A stretch of 64,000 nucleotides of DNA, from positions 9,478 to 73,477 of the forward strand of contig CAYREY010000014.1 of assembly GCA_964423405.1 (NCBI GenBank), written 5' to 3'. The notes under the pieces are model-generated. The model was not told the DNA's origin. It did not search any database and worked only from the letters and a program-made list of their open reading frames with translations. This document shows positions 25,427 to 34,104 of the stretch, piece by piece (within the stretch, counting starts at the first letter, position 1; every line of letters starts with the position of its first letter). Position numbers and translations under genes: made by a program. Origin of the DNA: Bog-950 sp964423405. Lineage in GTDB: Bacteria; Bacteroidota; Bacteroidia; Chitinophagales; LD1.

Positions 25427-26629
25427 CACGGTTTTAAGCGACTGTAAAAACTTAGCACCCGTAGCGCCATCTACTACCCGGTGGTCGCAGCTAAGGGTTA
25501 CTTTCATTCTGTTAGCCACTTTTATTTCGCCGTTTATCACAGCCGGTTCCTGACGTATGCCGCCTACTGCCAGTATGCACGCATCGGGCGGGTTAATAAT
25601 AGCTGTAAACTCTTCTATACCAAACATGCCCAGGTTAGATATGGTAAAGGTGTTGCCCTGCATTTCGGCAGGTGCCAGTGCTTTGGTGGTAGCTTTCTCT
25701 GCCAGTGCTTTTGCCTCGGCCGATATTTGTGCCACGGTTTTGTTATCGGCAAATTTAATTACCGGTACCAGCAGGCCATCTTCTACGGCAACAGCCATAC
25801 CTATGTGTATGTGGTCGTTATAGCGGATGGTATCGCCCAGCCAGCTGCTGTTAACGTTAGGGTTTTGTCTTAACGCCAGTGCGGCGGCTTTAATTACTAT
25901 ATCGTTAAACGATACTTTTTTAGGTAGTACAGCATTTAACTGTGTGCGCAGGCCTACGGCATTATCCATGTTTATATCCATGGTTAAGTAAAAATGCGGT
26001 GCACCGTTTTTGCTTTCACTCAGTCGTTTGGCTATTGTTTTGCGCATCTGGCTTACGCGTATATCGCGGTAGCTTTCTTTGCCGGTTACAACTGTTGCGG
26101 CTACGGTAGTAGTGGCAGTAGTAGCCGATACATTCTCTAAATCGCGTTTGGTAATGCGGCCGTCTTCGCCGGTACCTTTTACGCTGGCCAGTTCAATGCC
26201 TTTTTCTTTGGCAATCATACGCGCCAGTGGCGATGCTTTAATCCTGTCCCTGCTGTTTTCTGTTACGGTAGTTTGTGATACGGTAGTTACAGCGGGTTCT
26301 TCTTTAGCAGGTGTAGTTTCTGTTTTAGTCTCTTGTTTGGTGGCTGGTTCGGCGGCAGGCGCACTATTTAGCAGGGCACTGAAATCTTCGCCCTCTTTAC
26401 CTACTACGGCTATCAGGTCGCCTATTTTAAGTGTATCGCCTTTTTTAGCAGCTACGTGTAATATAGTGCCGGTGTAGTAAGATTCGAGCGGTAAGGTTGC
26501 TTTATCGGTTTCTACTTCGGCCAGGGTATCGCCGCTTTTTATTTTATCGCCCACTTTAATAGTAAGGTCTGCCAGGAAACCTTCTTCCATGGTATCGGTC
26601 ATGCGTCCCAATCGTATCGCTTCTGCCAT
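25397..26629 (-). CDS. pdhC: dihydrolipoamide acetyltransferase, E2 of pyruvate dehydrogenase complex
   Basis: This 410-aa 2-oxo acid dehydrogenase E2 has an N-terminal lipoyl domain with the lipoylated Lys in EVETDKATLPLES (about residue 43), an Ala/Pro/Thr/Glu linker, a peripheral E1/E3-binding domain (IKASPLARMIAKEKGIELASV, then KGTGEDGRITKRDLE), and a catalytic acetyltransferase domain ending with SCDHRVVDGATGAKFL (catalytic His in DHRxxDG). The substrate is probably pyruvate; a branched-chain role is less likely but cannot be ruled out. E1 and E3 genes are not in the window. Confidence 0.92.
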   Translation of the reverse strand: MAEAIRLGRMTDTMEEGFLADLTIKVGDKIKSGDTLAEVETDKATLPLESYYTGTILHVAAKKGDTLKIGDLIAVVGKEGEDFSALLNSAPAAEPATKQETKTETTPAKEEPAVTTVSQTTVTENSRDRIKASPLARMIAKEKGIELASVKGTGEDGRITKRDLENVSATTATTTVAATVVTGKESYRDIRVSQMRKTIAKRLSESKNGAPHFYLTMDINMDNAVGLRTQLNAVLPKKVSFNDIVIKAAALALRQNPNVNSSWLGDTIRYNDHIHIGMAVAVEDGLLVPVIKFADNKTVAQISAEAKALAEKATTKALAPAEMQGNTFTISNLGMFGIEEFTAIINPPDACILAVGGIRQEPAVINGEIKVANRMKVTLSCDHRVVDGATGAKFLQSLKTVLENPVSILL

Positions 26630-26688
26630 AATTCTGTTTTTGCTGTAACGAATTTAGAAAATGCCCTTTAAAAACAAGGGGTGCCGGT

Positions 26689-26931
26689 TTACGGGTTGTT
26701 GGTAAGCCCGTTGTTTATTGCCTGCTGCATTTTTTGTTTAGCATCGGCACTGAGTGTGCCGGCGCTGTTGCTTATCTGCTTTGCCTGCGTATCCAGTATG
26801 GCAGCTTGCTTAACAAACCTGCGGCACAGGTTGCAGTACAACAGGTGTACCCATAAGCCTAACCGCTGGCTAAACGTTAGTTTGCCCTCTTTTTTTACTT
26901 CGTGCAGGTAGGTAGCCTCTTTGCAGGTCAT
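26689..26931 (-). CDS. zinc-binding anti-sigma-like protein
   Basis: This 80-aa protein from ATG 26931 begins MTCKEATYLHEVKKEGKLTF and contains HLLYCNLCRRF, giving a C...H...CxxC zinc pattern like zf-HC2 anti-sigma factors. It lacks a membrane helix. An upstream in-frame Met at 27030 would translate the heptad repeat at 26971-27005 and is not credible. It lies 74 bp behind an ECF sigma gene in the same direction, so it probably holds that sigma inactive until a signal arrives. Confidence 0.75.
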   Translation of the reverse strand: MTCKEATYLHEVKKEGKLTFSQRLGLWVHLLYCNLCRRFVKQAAILDTQAKQISNSAGTLSADAKQKMQQAINNGLTNNP

Positions 26932-26970
26932 TTTTTTAAATGTATAGTTTTCTTCTCTATTATTAGTTTT

Positions 26971-27005
26971 TTGCCGGCTGCCAATTGCTGACTGCCGACT
27001 GATTT
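26971..27005. repeat. heptanucleotide degenerate tandem repeat
   Basis: Five 7-bp units with consensus CTGCCAA or CTGCCGA (TTGCCGG and TTGCTGA as variants) directly abut the stop codon of the ECF sigma gene and fill most of the spacer to the anti-sigma-like gene. Confidence 0.8.
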
Positions 27006-27584
27006 TTACTTCCAGTTTTTTTGTATGCATTCGCGCAACTGTAGTTTGGCGCGGTGCATCAGTACCCAGTAGTTAGACGGGGTTATGCCCAATTCTTTAC
27101 AAATTTCTTCGGTGTCCAGATCCTCCATGTTTTTAAGCACAAAAACGGCTGCTGTTTTTTCGGGTAATTTATCCAGACAGCCTTTCAGCGTATTGTTAAA
27201 TTCTTCGGCTTCAACCTCTGTTTCCAGATCTTTTTTCCAGCCGGTTGGTGCTGCCGTATTGGTCCAGTGGCCTTCGCTACCTCCATCACTATCAAAAAAG
27301 TGGTTCATAAAACCATCTTTCGTGTCCTTATCTAAAATGCTTAGCTCGCTTTGGGTAGATTTTTTGCGGTAGTAGTCAATTATTTTGCGCTTAAGTATGG
27401 CGGTTAGCCATGTTTTTTCGCTGGCGTTACCTAAAAAACTATCGCGGCCTTTTAATGCGCTTAAAAAAGTTTCCTGCACCAGGTCTTCGGCTACTTCGGT
27501 TTTGCTTACCCGTGCTACCGCATAGCCATACAAGGCATCGCTGTATAGGTCAATCCATAGTTCAGGTTTTAGCTCGGGGTGCAC
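27006..27584 (-). CDS. ECF-type RNA polymerase sigma factor
   Basis: This 192-aa sigma-70 family ECF factor uses a GTG start at 27584. Region 2 contains LYGYAVARVSKTEVAEDLVQETFL, continuing with WLTAILKRKIIDYYRK; region 4 contains LPEKTAAVFVLKNMEDLDTEEICKELGITPSNYWVLMHRAKLQLRECI, a helix-turn-helix. The acidic linker DKDTKDGFMNHFFDSDGG is unusually long. It is followed by the zinc anti-sigma-like gene, as in many ECF operons. The regulon is unknown. Confidence 0.92.
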   Translation of the reverse strand: MHPELKPELWIDLYSDALYGYAVARVSKTEVAEDLVQETFLSALKGRDSFLGNASEKTWLTAILKRKIIDYYRKKSTQSELSILDKDTKDGFMNHFFDSDGGSEGHWTNTAAPTGWKKDLETEVEAEEFNNTLKGCLDKLPEKTAAVFVLKNMEDLDTEEICKELGITPSNYWVLMHRAKLQLRECIQKNWK

Positions 27585-27663
27585 TTTTGTAAGTTTAATG
27601 TAGCTATTGAAACATAAAAAATATCAGAGTAATCAGACCTACTGGTAAAAAATAACTATCGGG

Positions 27664-28995
27664 CTACTCCTCCAGCTTATATTCCTGTAGTTTTCGATAC
27701 AGCGTAGTAAGCCCAATGTTCATCAGGCGCGCTGCTTCGGTTTTGTTTTTATTGGTATGGCGCATCACTTTCTTTATGTGCTGCTTTTCTACCTCGGCCA
27801 GGTCAAAACTGTATTCGCCCGATGTACCATCGCTGAAATCGAAAGGCAGATGCTCTGCCAGTAGTTCTTTATCGCATAGTATCAGGGAGCGCTCTATTAC
27901 GTTTTTCAACTCACGTATATTGCCTTTCCACGGATGCTTTTTCAAAGCCGTTAAAAACTCTTTCGATACTTTGGGGAACGGCTTATTCATCCGGTCCGAA
28001 AACATTTTAATAAAATGGAACGCCAGTGGCTCCATATCGGTAGGGCGCTCTGCCAGCGATGGCAGGTGTATCTGAAACACCGATAAGCGGTAGTATAAAT
28101 CTAAACGGAACGTGCCTTTATCGGCTTCTTGTTGCAGGTTACGATTGGTAGCTGCAATAATACGTACATCTACCTTGGTTGGCTTAGAATCGCCCACCTT
28201 ATAAAACTCCTGTGTTTCCAATACCCTCAAAAACTTAGCCTGCAGGTCTATATTCATTTCGCCTACCTCATCTAAAAAAATAGTGCCACCATTGGCCTCT
28301 TCCAGCAGGCCCTTTTTGTCTTTCACCGCACCGGTAAAGCCCCCGGCCTTATGGCCAAACAGCTCACTTTCCAGTATCTCTTTACCAAAGGCGCTACAGT
28401 TAACCGCTACAAACGGGTTCAACCGGCGTTTACTCGATTCGTGAATGCTTTGCGAAAAAACTTCTTTACCTGTGCCGGTTTCACCCAGCAATAGTACCGT
28501 GGCCTCTGTTTGGGCTACTTTGGCAGCCAGTTCTTTAGCTTTTTGTATCAGCGGCGATTCGCCTACTATATTGTCGAAACTATACTTGTCTGATATCTTT
28601 TTTTCAAGCTGTTGTATGCGGTATTGTAACTGCGATTTTTCTATCGCCTTGTTCAATAGAGGAATGATTTTTTGATTGTCCTGACCCTTTACCAGATAAT
28701 CAAATGCGCCGTTTTTAATTGATTTTACACCGTCTTCAATAGTGCCGAAACTGGTTATTACAATAATTTCTACAAACGGATATTTGCCTTTAATGGTTTG
28801 CACCAGCTCTACACCGTTGGCATCGGGCAGGTTTACATCACTCAGTACAACTTTAACCTCTTCTTTAACTAATAATTTAAGGCCCGCCGCAGCATCTTCT
28901 GCATCCAGCACACGGAAGCCTTCTTTAGATATAATCCGCACCAGCAGGGCACGGAAATCATTGTCGTCATCAATTATTAAGATGGTTGAATTCAC
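27664..28995 (-). CDS. sigma-54-dependent response regulator (NtrC family)
   Basis: This 443-aa activator comprises an N-terminal receiver domain (about 1-120; phospho-acceptor Asp in VVLSDVNLPDANG), an AAA+ domain with Walker A GETGTGKE and Walker B GGTIFLDEVGEM, and a C-terminal Fis-type helix-turn-helix (KNKTEAARLMNIGLTTLYRKL). The sigma-54 contact loop reads GGFTGA instead of the usual GAFTGA. No histidine kinase is adjacent. It lies 79 bp upstream of the ECF sigma gene in the same direction and could share its transcript. Confidence 0.93.
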   Translation of the reverse strand: MNSTILIIDDDNDFRALLVRIISKEGFRVLDAEDAAAGLKLLVKEEVKVVLSDVNLPDANGVELVQTIKGKYPFVEIIVITSFGTIEDGVKSIKNGAFDYLVKGQDNQKIIPLLNKAIEKSQLQYRIQQLEKKISDKYSFDNIVGESPLIQKAKELAAKVAQTEATVLLLGETGTGKEVFSQSIHESSKRRLNPFVAVNCSAFGKEILESELFGHKAGGFTGAVKDKKGLLEEANGGTIFLDEVGEMNIDLQAKFLRVLETQEFYKVGDSKPTKVDVRIIAATNRNLQQEADKGTFRLDLYYRLSVFQIHLPSLAERPTDMEPLAFHFIKMFSDRMNKPFPKVSKEFLTALKKHPWKGNIRELKNVIERSLILCDKELLAEHLPFDFSDGTSGEYSFDLAEVEKQHIKKVMRHTNKNKTEAARLMNIGLTTLYRKLQEYKLEE

Positions 28996-29025
28996 GCAGG
29001 CAAATTATTAATACAATCGTACACT

Positions 29026-29050
29026 ACAACAATGTTAATACTATTGTTGT
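29026..29050. promoter_or_regulatory. inverted repeat upstream of the sigma-54 regulator
   Basis: ACAACAAT at 29026-29033 and ATTGTTGT at 29043-29050 form a perfect 8-bp inverted repeat with a 9-bp spacer, 31 bp upstream of the regulator start. It may be an operator; no T-run supports a terminator role. Confidence 0.4.
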
Positions 29051-29094
29051 GTTAATCAAAACGGGCATTGTCCAGTTTATAACTACACTCCATA

Positions 29095-32000
29095 TTAATG
29101 CAATAGCGTAATGGTGCCTTTATAGTCGGCATCGCTGTGGTTGTTTATCCATACAAACTTAGCTGTATAAACATACACGCCCGATGGGGCTTTGGCCCCC
29201 TTGTAAGTGCCATCCCAGCTAAAGTTAATATCGGTGCTTTCAAACACCTTTTCGCCTATGCGGTTAAATACCTTTACCTCTATCTGTTTCAGCCCGTTAA
29301 GGTTGCCATACATTTGCCATAGGTCGTTAGTGCCATCGCTGTTAGGGGTAAAGGCGTTAGGTATAAAAATGTCGTAGTTGGGTATCACTGTTACTTCAAA
29401 CTGCGATAGGCCGGTGCATCCTTCAGGCGTTGTTAGTACTACAAAATACTCCTGTGAGTATATACCGTCGAAAACAGGGTCGGCACAATCGTAGCAGGTA
29501 AGGCCCTGTTTGGGGTTCCAGTCGTAACTTACAGTGCCCTGGTAGTTGGTGCTGGTTTGTATTTGCAGCGTGTTGCCAAGCTTTACCTCTACCGGCGTAG
29601 GTGTTACGCTAAGGGTAAGCGAATCGGGCTCCGTAACAATGCTGCTACTGTTGTACTGGCAGCCGTTGGCATCGGTAACAGTATAGGCGTAACTGCCTGC
29701 CCCCAGGTTGCTTAGTACACTGGTGCTATTAATATCGCCGGTAGAGAAGTTGTAGGTAAATGCCGGTGTGCCGCCTGCGGGTAATACCGTAATACTACCA
29801 TCGGTATAATGATAACAGGTTGCCGGTACCGGAGTTTCGGTGGCGGTTAGCTCTTGTGGTTCATATACAGTAGCCGCAGTAGTTACCGTACATTGGTTAA
29901 AGTCAGTTACTGTAATGGTATAACTACCGGCTGCAAGGTTGGCAAACACGCCGGTGGCCGAGTTGTAGTTATTGGTGCCATCAGTTGCTGCAAAACTAAA
30001 CGTTGGGGTGCCGCCGGTAGGTGTAGTAGTTATAGTACCGGTAGCCGTGCCAAAGCATAGTACACTATCTACTTGTGCAGCTAACGCAAGCAACTGCGGT
30101 TCGGTTACGGTTATGGCCTGCACTACCGTGCAGTTGTGTGTGTCGGTAATAGTTATGCTGTAGGTGCCTGCACCCACACCGGTGGCAATACTATCGGTAC
30201 CTACGGCAGCACTCCAGGTGTACACGTACCCCGGTGTGCCACCCGATACCGTCAGGTTAATGTCTGCTGTTAAGTTGCCAAAACAATCAACATTTGTATG
30301 CGATTCACTGCTTATTAGCTGCGATGGTTCGATAATAATAAAGGCATTGCTGGCGGTGCAGCCATTATCATCGGTTACAAGTACACTGTAGTTACCGGCA
30401 GCCAGGTTACTGGCGGTTCCGGTGGTACTTGCCGAGCCAGTCCAGCTAAAGGTATAAGGTACTGTACCGCCATTGGCAATTACCGATGCTTCACCATCGT
30501 TACTTTGGTAGCAGGTTAAATCTATCTGCGATGGGGTAAGGCTCAATGGCTGTGCCGGTTCGGTAAGGGTAATATTAGGGCTGGTGGTACAGCCGTTAAA
30601 GTCGGTAATGGTAATGCTATAAATTGCCGGGCTTAAACCGGTAGCCGAGTTGCTGGTGCTTACGTTCGGGTTCCAGGCATAGGTGTATGGTGCTGTACCA
30701 CCGGTTACTGTCAGGTTAATAGAGCCATCGTTGGCTCCGAAGCACGATATGTTGTTTGATTGTATGGCCAACGTTACCGGTTGTGCAGGTTGGGTAAGCA
30801 CTACCTGTATGGTTTTGGTACAACTGGCCTGGTCAGTTACGGTTATATCGTAGTTGCCTGCTGCAAGTGTGTTGGCCGTATTGGTAGTACTAACGTTAGG
30901 CTGCCAGGTATAGGTATAAGTGGGGCCTGTTCCTCCCGAAACTGTAAGTGTAATATCACCATCGCTACCATTATAACAGCTTATATCGGTGTGCGTTTCC
31001 TGTATTACCATATCGGCTGGTTCATTTATGGTAAAGGTGGCCGTTTGCTGGCAGGTGGCAGCATCGGTAGCTGTAACGGTATATGTTCCTGCTGGTTTGG
31101 CTACGGTTTGTCCGGTAGTTTGCCCTGCACCGCTCCAGGTGTATGTGTAAGGCGTAGTACCACCTACGGGGTTAGCTGTAGCACTGCCGTTGTTGCCAAA
31201 ACAGGTTGCATCGGTAGCCGTAACCGGTAGCGGTACTGCTGCTGGTTCGGTTACTGTTACACTACCTGTAAGCGAACACAGGTTCTGGTCGGTAGCTGTA
31301 ATGTTGTAGGTGCCTGCCGGCAGGTTGCTTAGGCTAGCACCGGTTTGGTTATTGCTCCAGTTATAGGTAACCGTGCCAGTAGCATTTACAAAGTTAGCCG
31401 ATGCGGTTGCTACAGTAGCCCCGTAGCAGGGCTCGTTGGTGTTGCTGGTAGTAAGGCTCTGCGGGCCCGGTTCGGCAACCGTTTCCGATACTGCTACTGT
31501 ACAGCCGTTTCCATCGGTTATATTGCCGGCATAGGTATTGGCTGTAAGGTTTGGCAGCACCGTGGTGCCCGCCGGTACCGGATTGCCTAGATAGGTATAG
31601 GGTGTTGTCCCTCCGCTTATGTTAAGGGTAACCGTACCATCGTTACCACCGTGGCATTTTACATCGGTATGCGATGTGGTAACGGTGAGTGCGCTGGCCG
31701 GTTGTGTTAATACCACACTATCGTACCGCATACAGTTGTTGGCATCGCTTATAGTAACATTGTATTGCCCCGCAGTTAAACCGGTAGGGTTATTAATGGA
31801 CGAGACCCCGTTGTTCCAGGTGTAGGTGTAGGCTGGTGTGCCGCCATTGGCTGTTATGGTTATTGTACCAGAGGCATCTCCGTAGCAGTTTATATTGGTA
31901 GATGCCAGTGTGTGTGTAAACTGTGTGGGTTGGTTAATAGTAGCGCTGCCGGTAATGGTACAACCTTTATCATCAGTAGCAGTTACGGTGTAAGTACCTG

Positions 32001-33993
32001 CACCCAGGCTAAGGTTGTTTTGGGCCGATGATATATTGCTCCAGTAATACGTATAGGGTGGGTTGCCACCGGCAACGTTAGCCTGTGCACTACCGGTTTC
32101 CGATTGGTAGCAACTATCATTAACGGTTGTAATATTAAGTGTTAGCGCTGGTGGCCCGGTTATGGTACCCGATACTGTTGCTGTGCAACCGGTGTTGTCG
32201 GTTACAGTTACGCTAACAGGCTCGGCAGCTAAACCGGTACGCACGGGGTTATTGGGCCCGGGCGGGCTCCAGGTATAATTAAAAGGCGCTGCCCCGCCCG
32301 ATGTAATAGAAGCCACTGCCTGCCCATCGTTAGTGCCGGCGCAGGATGTGTTAACGGTAGTAAGGCTTGGGACAATAGGGCCACCGGGTCCGGTAATGGT
32401 TACGGTGCCGCTAAACGCATGGCTTGGTAAACCATCGCTGTAATTGTACGTGTACGTACCAACGGTAAGGTTGCTTATGGTAGGGCCGGTGCCACCGTTG
32501 CTCCAGGTAATATTTTGTGGAGGGTTGGCGGTGGTTACAGTAAGGGTAGCCGAACCATTATTGCCTCCAAAGCAGGTTACATTGGTAGATGATACCGATG
32601 AGGTAATACCGCAAGGCAACGCGGCAATAGTTTCGGTGTATTGTAATAAAGCCGAGCAGTTATTCGCATCGCGGAAATCGGCTATCCAGGTGCCGGCCGG
32701 TAACGACACCGTGTTGCCCGGAAACCCCGCCCAGTTAACACCACTGTAAGGCGGTGTGCCTCCGCTAATGGTTATAGTAGCAGTACCATTGCCATTGCAG
32801 GGCGCATCGGTGTGCGATGTAGTAGCTGTTAATGCGGTGGGTTGCGTAACGTTATATTGTGCCGTGCTGGTGCATACACCATCGGTAACCGTTACTGCAT
32901 AAGTGCCTGCTGTAATACCCGGTAAGGTGGCCGAGGTATTGCCACTGCCGCTCCAGGTATAGGTGTAGCCGCCATAGCCTGCCGATGGGCCAAAGCCACC
33001 AGCAGGTGTTAATGCTATACTGCCGTTACTGCCACCGTTACAAAGCGGCGGTGTAGTTACCTGTGTAAGCGTAATAGGTGGGTTAATTACTACATCGTGG
33101 CTGTAGGTATTGGTACAACCGCTTAAGTCGGTTATGGTAAGTGATACGTTGTACGTACCGGTGCTGGCATAGGTATGTGTAGGGTTTTGCAGGTTAGATG
33201 TAGTGCCATCTCCAAAATTCCATGCCCACGATTGTACGCTACCCAGGCTACTGGTAGATATATCCTGAAACTGAAAAGTGGTATTGCAGCTTTGATAGTT
33301 TACACCACCCACCCAGTTACTGGTATTTAATACGCACACCTGCTGGTCGTTAGTGCCGCCACCGGTGGCACCGCTCCAGCCCCAGTTTACTATAGGGTTG
33401 CCACCAAAATAGCCATTAACCATATTAGGTATTACCAGCTGCTGGCGGATGTTGCCATCAAAATAAACAGTAAATGTGTTGGTATTAACATCCCAAACAA
33501 CCCGCACCGTGTGCCATGCGCAATCATCTATTACACTCTGGTTGGGCTGGGCAGGTACTGCTGCACCCAGGTTGTGGTTATACTGCCCGGCATAGTTTAC
33601 ACCAATGTGGTCGTAACCGGGGTCGCCTGCACTACCGTTTTGCCAGGTATCAAATTCTACTGCCAGCGAAAAGGGCTGGTTACTGCCGGCATACCCCATA
33701 CCTTCGCCCTGGTTGCCCAGGCCATTTGGGTTGCTGGTAAGTACAAATACAATTCCATCGGCGCCATTGCTGCCGTTACAACCCAGAAAAACGTTGAACG
33801 AAAAATCGAAAGAATTATTAAGGTTGATAGTTTGGTTCTGAAAGATAGCACCGGCCTGGTTTTCGGCATCGGGTGTAAGCCTGAAACAATTGCAGCCGCC
33901 TGCAGAGCTTGCGCTACCCAGTATGGTATAATTCTGTGCCCATACCGGTATATATGTAATTGCGCATAACAACAACAGGTAAAGTTTTTTCAT
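29095..33993 (-). CDS. giant T9SS type B lectin/PKD/SprB-repeat adhesin
   Basis: This 1632-aa surface protein has, in order: a signal peptide (MKKLYLLLLCAITYIPVWAQ); an L-type-lectin-like domain (about 20-235; GADGIVFVLTSNPNGLG and SLAVEFDTWQNG are typical metal and sugar site strands); a PKD domain (about 240-305; AWNFGDGTTSNLQNPTHTYASTGTYNVSLTI); 15 SprB-type repeats of about 75 aa (pattern CxGxxxGSxxLTxxGGTxPYTYTW ... LxAGxYxVTxTDxxxC); and a CHU_C / type B T9SS domain (IFIPNAFTPNSDGTNDLW ... GKVFES-type segment ... TITLLH). SprB repeats occur in the mobile gliding adhesin, so this protein is likely a surface adhesin. It is probably monocistronic. Confidence 0.9.
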   Translation of the reverse strand: MKKLYLLLLCAITYIPVWAQNYTILGSASSAGGCNCFRLTPDAENQAGAIFQNQTINLNNSFDFSFNVFLGCNGSNGADGIVFVLTSNPNGLGNQGEGMGYAGSNQPFSLAVEFDTWQNGSAGDPGYDHIGVNYAGQYNHNLGAAVPAQPNQSVIDDCAWHTVRVVWDVNTNTFTVYFDGNIRQQLVIPNMVNGYFGGNPIVNWGWSGATGGGTNDQQVCVLNTSNWVGGVNYQSCNTTFQFQDISTSSLGSVQSWAWNFGDGTTSNLQNPTHTYASTGTYNVSLTITDLSGCTNTYSHDVVINPPITLTQVTTPPLCNGGSNGSIALTPAGGFGPSAGYGGYTYTWSGSGNTSATLPGITAGTYAVTVTDGVCTSTAQYNVTQPTALTATTSHTDAPCNGNGTATITISGGTPPYSGVNWAGFPGNTVSLPAGTWIADFRDANNCSALLQYTETIAALPCGITSSVSSTNVTCFGGNNGSATLTVTTANPPQNITWSNGGTGPTISNLTVGTYTYNYSDGLPSHAFSGTVTITGPGGPIVPSLTTVNTSCAGTNDGQAVASITSGGAAPFNYTWSPPGPNNPVRTGLAAEPVSVTVTDNTGCTATVSGTITGPPALTLNITTVNDSCYQSETGSAQANVAGGNPPYTYYWSNISSAQNNLSLGAGTYTVTATDDKGCTITGSATINQPTQFTHTLASTNINCYGDASGTITITANGGTPAYTYTWNNGVSSINNPTGLTAGQYNVTISDANNCMRYDSVVLTQPASALTVTTSHTDVKCHGGNDGTVTLNISGGTTPYTYLGNPVPAGTTVLPNLTANTYAGNITDGNGCTVAVSETVAEPGPQSLTTSNTNEPCYGATVATASANFVNATGTVTYNWSNNQTGASLSNLPAGTYNITATDQNLCSLTGSVTVTEPAAVPLPVTATDATCFGNNGSATANPVGGTTPYTYTWSGAGQTTGQTVAKPAGTYTVTATDAATCQQTATFTINEPADMVIQETHTDISCYNGSDGDITLTVSGGTGPTYTYTWQPNVSTTNTANTLAAGNYDITVTDQASCTKTIQVVLTQPAQPVTLAIQSNNISCFGANDGSINLTVTGGTAPYTYAWNPNVSTSNSATGLSPAIYSITITDFNGCTTSPNITLTEPAQPLSLTPSQIDLTCYQSNDGEASVIANGGTVPYTFSWTGSASTTGTASNLAAGNYSVLVTDDNGCTASNAFIIIEPSQLISSESHTNVDCFGNLTADINLTVSGGTPGYVYTWSAAVGTDSIATGVGAGTYSITITDTHNCTVVQAITVTEPQLLALAAQVDSVLCFGTATGTITTTPTGGTPTFSFAATDGTNNYNSATGVFANLAAGSYTITVTDFNQCTVTTAATVYEPQELTATETPVPATCYHYTDGSITVLPAGGTPAFTYNFSTGDINSTSVLSNLGAGSYAYTVTDANGCQYNSSSIVTEPDSLTLSVTPTPVEVKLGNTLQIQTSTNYQGTVSYDWNPKQGLTCYDCADPVFDGIYSQEYFVVLTTPEGCTGLSQFEVTVIPNYDIFIPNAFTPNSDGTNDLWQMYGNLNGLKQIEVKVFNRIGEKVFESTDINFSWDGTYKGAKAPSGVYVYTAKFVWINNHSDADYKGTITLLH

Positions 33994-34046
33994 ATCAGTA
34001 ATTTTGAGCGAATAAGATAGTGTAATATAATGGTTTGCTTAAAATA

Positions 34047-34081
34047 AAAAATCCTGTCTTGTTGAAAAGACAGGATTTTTA
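34047..34081 (-). terminator. terminator of the pheT-zapA-rny run
   Basis: On the minus strand AAATCCTGTCTT pairs with AAGACAGGATTT around a short loop, followed by TTTTTTATTTT. It lies 24 bp past the rny stop. Confidence 0.85.
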
Positions 34082-34104
34082 CAAAATTAGTTGGCTGTAA
34101 TTGA

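Noticed and set aside
26932..27030. Longer N-terminus for the anti-sigma-like protein
   Set aside because: It would translate the heptad repeat tract (SRQSAIGSRQ); the ATG at 26931 starts the zinc domain directly.
30760..31230. 156-aa plus-strand frame opposite the SprB-repeat gene
   Set aside because: It is the mirror of Thr/Gly/Tyr-rich repeat coding with no start context or known motif.
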